The notes below the pieces were generated by a model, which was given only the letters and a program-made list of their open reading frames with translations, ran no database searches and had not been told where the DNA came from. This document shows positions 61,760-64,000 of a DNA stretch of 64,000 nucleotides, piece by piece. The position numbers and the translations under genes were made by a program. The DNA comes from Spiroplasma endosymbiont of Amphimallon solstitiale (GTDB taxonomy: Bacteria > Bacillota_I > Bacilli_A > Mycoplasmatales > VBWQ01): contig NZ_OZ034999.1 in NCBI RefSeq assembly GCF_964030965.1, positions 248,001 to 312,000 on the forward strand, read 5' to 3'. Every line of letters starts with the position of its first letter. Position 1 is the stretch's first letter.

Positions 61760-62720
61760 TTAGAATCTTTTTAATAAAACTGAAATAAATGAAAGAACAA
61801 CCATTTGTAAACTAGTATTTAGTTTTCTTTCACAATTTTTTTTTAATTATGTAGAAAAGTATGGATGACCAAAAATTATTCATCAATTTACACTTAAAAT
61901 ATTATTTTTAATTAAAAATTTGTTAAAAGTAACATTATTTAGTGTAAAAATTCTCTAAAAATAACACTTTATCATGTATCATTACTTTTCTACAAAATTA
62001 AAGCAATTTTTTCATAATCTTCTGTATTTTTCTAATCAAGCAAAGCTTCGTTCTACAATTCATCTTTTTGGTAATACTACAAAAGTATGTAATTCATTAC
62101 GTTTTATCACTTCAACATTTGCATTTATGATTGTTTTGATTTCAGAAGCAAATTTTTCACCAGTATAACCAGCATCTACTATTATTTTTTGAACTGCAGA
62201 AAGATTTTCTTTTTCATTTTCAATCATTATTATAGCGCTATTACGATCTGTTTTTTCTGCTGTGGTTATGTAAATTGCATGTGGTAAACCTTGAGAATCA
62301 ACAACAATATGACGTTTTATGCCTGAAATCTTTTTACCAGCATCATAACCTTTATTTTCAGTAGTATCTGTATTTTTAACACTTTGCGAATCAATTATAC
62401 AAAAACTAGTTTGTTCTTTGCGATTATTATTGATACGAACTTTTTTAACTAATTTTTTTTAAAATTAATTGCAATACACTAGGTTCTTTACCATTATTTT
62501 TACTTCAAATTTGAAAATAATAATATACAGTTTGTCATTTTGGAAAATTTTTTGGTAGCATTCTTCATTGACAACCACTTTTTAATACATATAAAATTGC
62601 ACAAAATACTTCATATAAATCTAAACTTCTTGGTTTTGTTTTCTTTTTGCTATTTTCTAAAATTGATTTTATGTTCTCAAATTGTTCTTTGGTGACATGA
62701 CTTGGATAATTTTTATGCAT
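61760..62720 (-). pseudogene. IS5-family transposase gene, interrupted by a MITE (copy B)
   Basis: The first frame (62720-62445, 91 codons) and the second frame are the same as in copy A, with the same A8 junction. A MITE at 61841-62003 cuts the C-terminal region and gives a stop at 61982. Seen on the minus strand with catalytic motifs as in copy A. Confidence 0.85.
61841..62003 (-). mobile_element. 163-bp MITE-like element, copy 13
   Basis: Target duplication caattttt (61833-61840 and 62004-62011) inside IS5-B. Confidence 0.95.
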
Positions 62721-63648
62721 ATATACCTCTTATTTTAAAATATATAATCATTTTACATTATTTTCGAAAAGATTCTAAACAGGTTCTAAGAAATCGAGAA
62801 TATGCTCAAAGACCTGAAGTAAAAGAAAAAAAACGAGAATATGATAAAAAAAGATATCAACGCAAGAAAGAACAAATACAAGAATATTTTAAAAAATCTG
62901 AAGTGAAGGCAAGAAAGCAAGAATATAATAAAAAATGATGTCATCAAAATAAAGAAAAAATAAAAGAGTATGTTCAAAGGCCAGAAGTGAAGGCAAGAAT
63001 GAAAGAATATAATAAAAAATGATATCAATGCTATAAAGAAAAAAAGCAAAAACAAAGAGAATTGCAATCTAGTCATGTTTCTACTTTAAAACAAAATTTT
63101 GATTTAAGCAGTTTTAATTGTGATGATATGTGTAGTGAACAAATAAAAAATATTGCATGAGATGTTTTAGAATTACAACTTTATTCAGAAACACAAGAAA
63201 CAGAATTAGATAAGTTGTTAGAGGAAAAAGAATTTGAATATATGGCTAATGAAGAACAAAGTTCGGTACTAAGTAGTGAAAATTTGTCATCTAATTTAAT
63301 TTTTGATGATATGTGTGATGAACAAATTATAAAAGATATATCAAATAATTTAGAATTAGATCAATCTATTGAACAATTGTTACTTAGTGAAAAAATAGCA
63401 GAACAAAACTTTGAATGAAATAATAGTATTCTATTTGCAAGTAATTTAGATAGTGATATTTATGATTATAATTCAGTAACGAGACTTATTCCTTAATTAA
63501 ATATTAATTTTAATTGTTAATTTTTACTTAAACTTAAAAAAATAAAATTTTATAGTTGAATTTTTGGGAAACACAAAGTACTTTTTTAATTACAAAACAA
63601 GTCTAGTGTAAAATAATTAGGTATAGGAATATTGGGGGTGTTTATTTT

Positions 63649-64000
63649 ATGGCATTATTAGTGGCACATCGTGGATTTCGTTCTACAGAAGGTGAAAATC
63701 GAATCATTGATTTCCAAAATGCTTTGAAAATTTGCCAAGCAGTAGAGTTTGATATTCGATTAACAAAAGATAATAAAGTAATTATTTTTCATGATGATAC
63801 ATTTGAAAGAATTGCCAATAATAAAAGTGAGGTTAGTAGTTTATTATATGAAGAAATTATTAATTTGGAATTTTTTAAAAATAATAAAGAATGAATTCCA
63901 CCATTATTTAATGATTTTATTGAAAAATTAAGTAAAAATTATCAAATGATTAATGTTGAAATTAAAGAAGAAATTAATCGTAAATATACCTCAAATCAAT
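63649..64000 (+). CDS. Glycerophosphodiester phosphodiesterase, N-terminal part (runs off the window)
   Basis: Hydrolyses glycerophosphodiesters to glycerol-3-phosphate and an alcohol. The catalytic His-Arg-Gly motif VAHRGFRSTEGENR lies at the very start, and the metal-binding segment VEFDIRLTKDNKVIIFHDDT follows at about residues 44-63. AGCGAA-like later segments are not in the window. GGGGGTGTTTATTTT precedes the ATG. One TGA Trp (KEWIPP) keeps the frame to the right edge. Complete gene not seen. Confidence 0.85.

Larger units (their letters stand above)
61752..62786 (-). mobile_element. IS5-family insertion sequence, copy B, containing a MITE
   Basis: Same 864-bp element with a 171-bp MITE insertion, ends GAACCTGTTTAGAATC. 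TAA target duplication on both sides (61749-61751 and 62787-62789). The flanking gene reads in frame when it is removed. Confidence 0.95.
58578..63496 (+). pseudogene. RPEVK-repeat protein gene broken by a nonsense codon and two IS5-family copies
   Basis: AGGGGGAGC precedes ATG 58578 (MDNESIVINVPYLFQKNKEK). A TAA at 58743-58745 interrupts. Downstream come YKQRPEVKARR-type repeats to TELDKLL at 59105, then IS5-A. Repeats resume at 61523 (YKLNKEQKLKNNEKW), reading through in frame across the 3-base TTA. After 61751 IS5-B is inserted, and the gene resumes NREYAQRPEVKEKKREYDKK and ends LDSDIYDYNSVTRLIP, TAA. The last 94 codons carry the family tail (MCDEQIIKDISNNLELDQS). Its promoter segment matches that of 54155. 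Confidence 0.75.

Overview
The window is an AT-rich mollicute chromosome segment, most likely Spiroplasma of the citri type. Almost every tryptophan is encoded by TGA. Genes such as rplD, rplB, rpsC, secY, map and the transposases are intact only if TGA is read as Trp. Ribosome binding sites are clear AAGGAG motifs. The species is an inference from gene content: Bmp-type lipoproteins, an Mbov_0401-type transposase-like gene, and many insertion sequences.

Layout. 1-9650 is accessory DNA: two near-identical copies of a membrane protein gene, a split gene of unknown function, a nuclease-like fragment, an IS256-family element, a membrane protein gene, a lipoprotein of the ETX/MTX2 pore-forming toxin type broken by two short mobile elements, and trmB. 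10150-25612 is an intact S10-spc-alpha ribosomal operon of 29 genes (rpsJ to rplQ, with secY, adk, map, infA and rpoA) that lacks rpmD and has no insertions. 25790-29661 holds a truncated M60-like (enhancin-like) gene, an IS30-family element and a coiled-coil protein gene. 29855-34141 holds ecfA1-ecfA2-ecfT, a small charged protein gene, tRNA-His and a DUF402 gene. 34201-44114 contains a second IS30 copy, a second IS256 copy, remnants of an Mbov_0401-like gene, a minus-strand phage structural block (scaffold-like, capsid-like and small membrane proteins) and an intact Mbov_0401-like gene. 44195-53978 leads into a nucleoside-type ABC transporter operon: two Bmp lipoproteins, a double ATPase and two permeases. 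The first permease carries a 540-residue coiled-coil tail. 52319-58162 is a perfect-looking 2,922-bp tandem duplication. 58578-63496 is an RPEVK-repeat gene broken by two IS5-family copies, one of which is itself hit by a short element and an IS256 copy. A partial glycerophosphodiester phosphodiesterase gene runs off the right edge.

The most striking pattern is a 163-bp non-coding mobile element with 13 copies. It has 21-bp imperfect terminal inverted repeats and makes 8-bp target duplications, so each insertion adds 171 bp (57 codons) and keeps frame. In one orientation it supplies a stop and then a new ATG, which turns one gene into two in-frame pieces. Other signals worth a look are the permease/coiled-coil fusion, the tandem duplication at an 11-bp microhomology, a family of terminator-like leader hairpins just upstream of small charged or coiled-coil genes, and the phage structural block.
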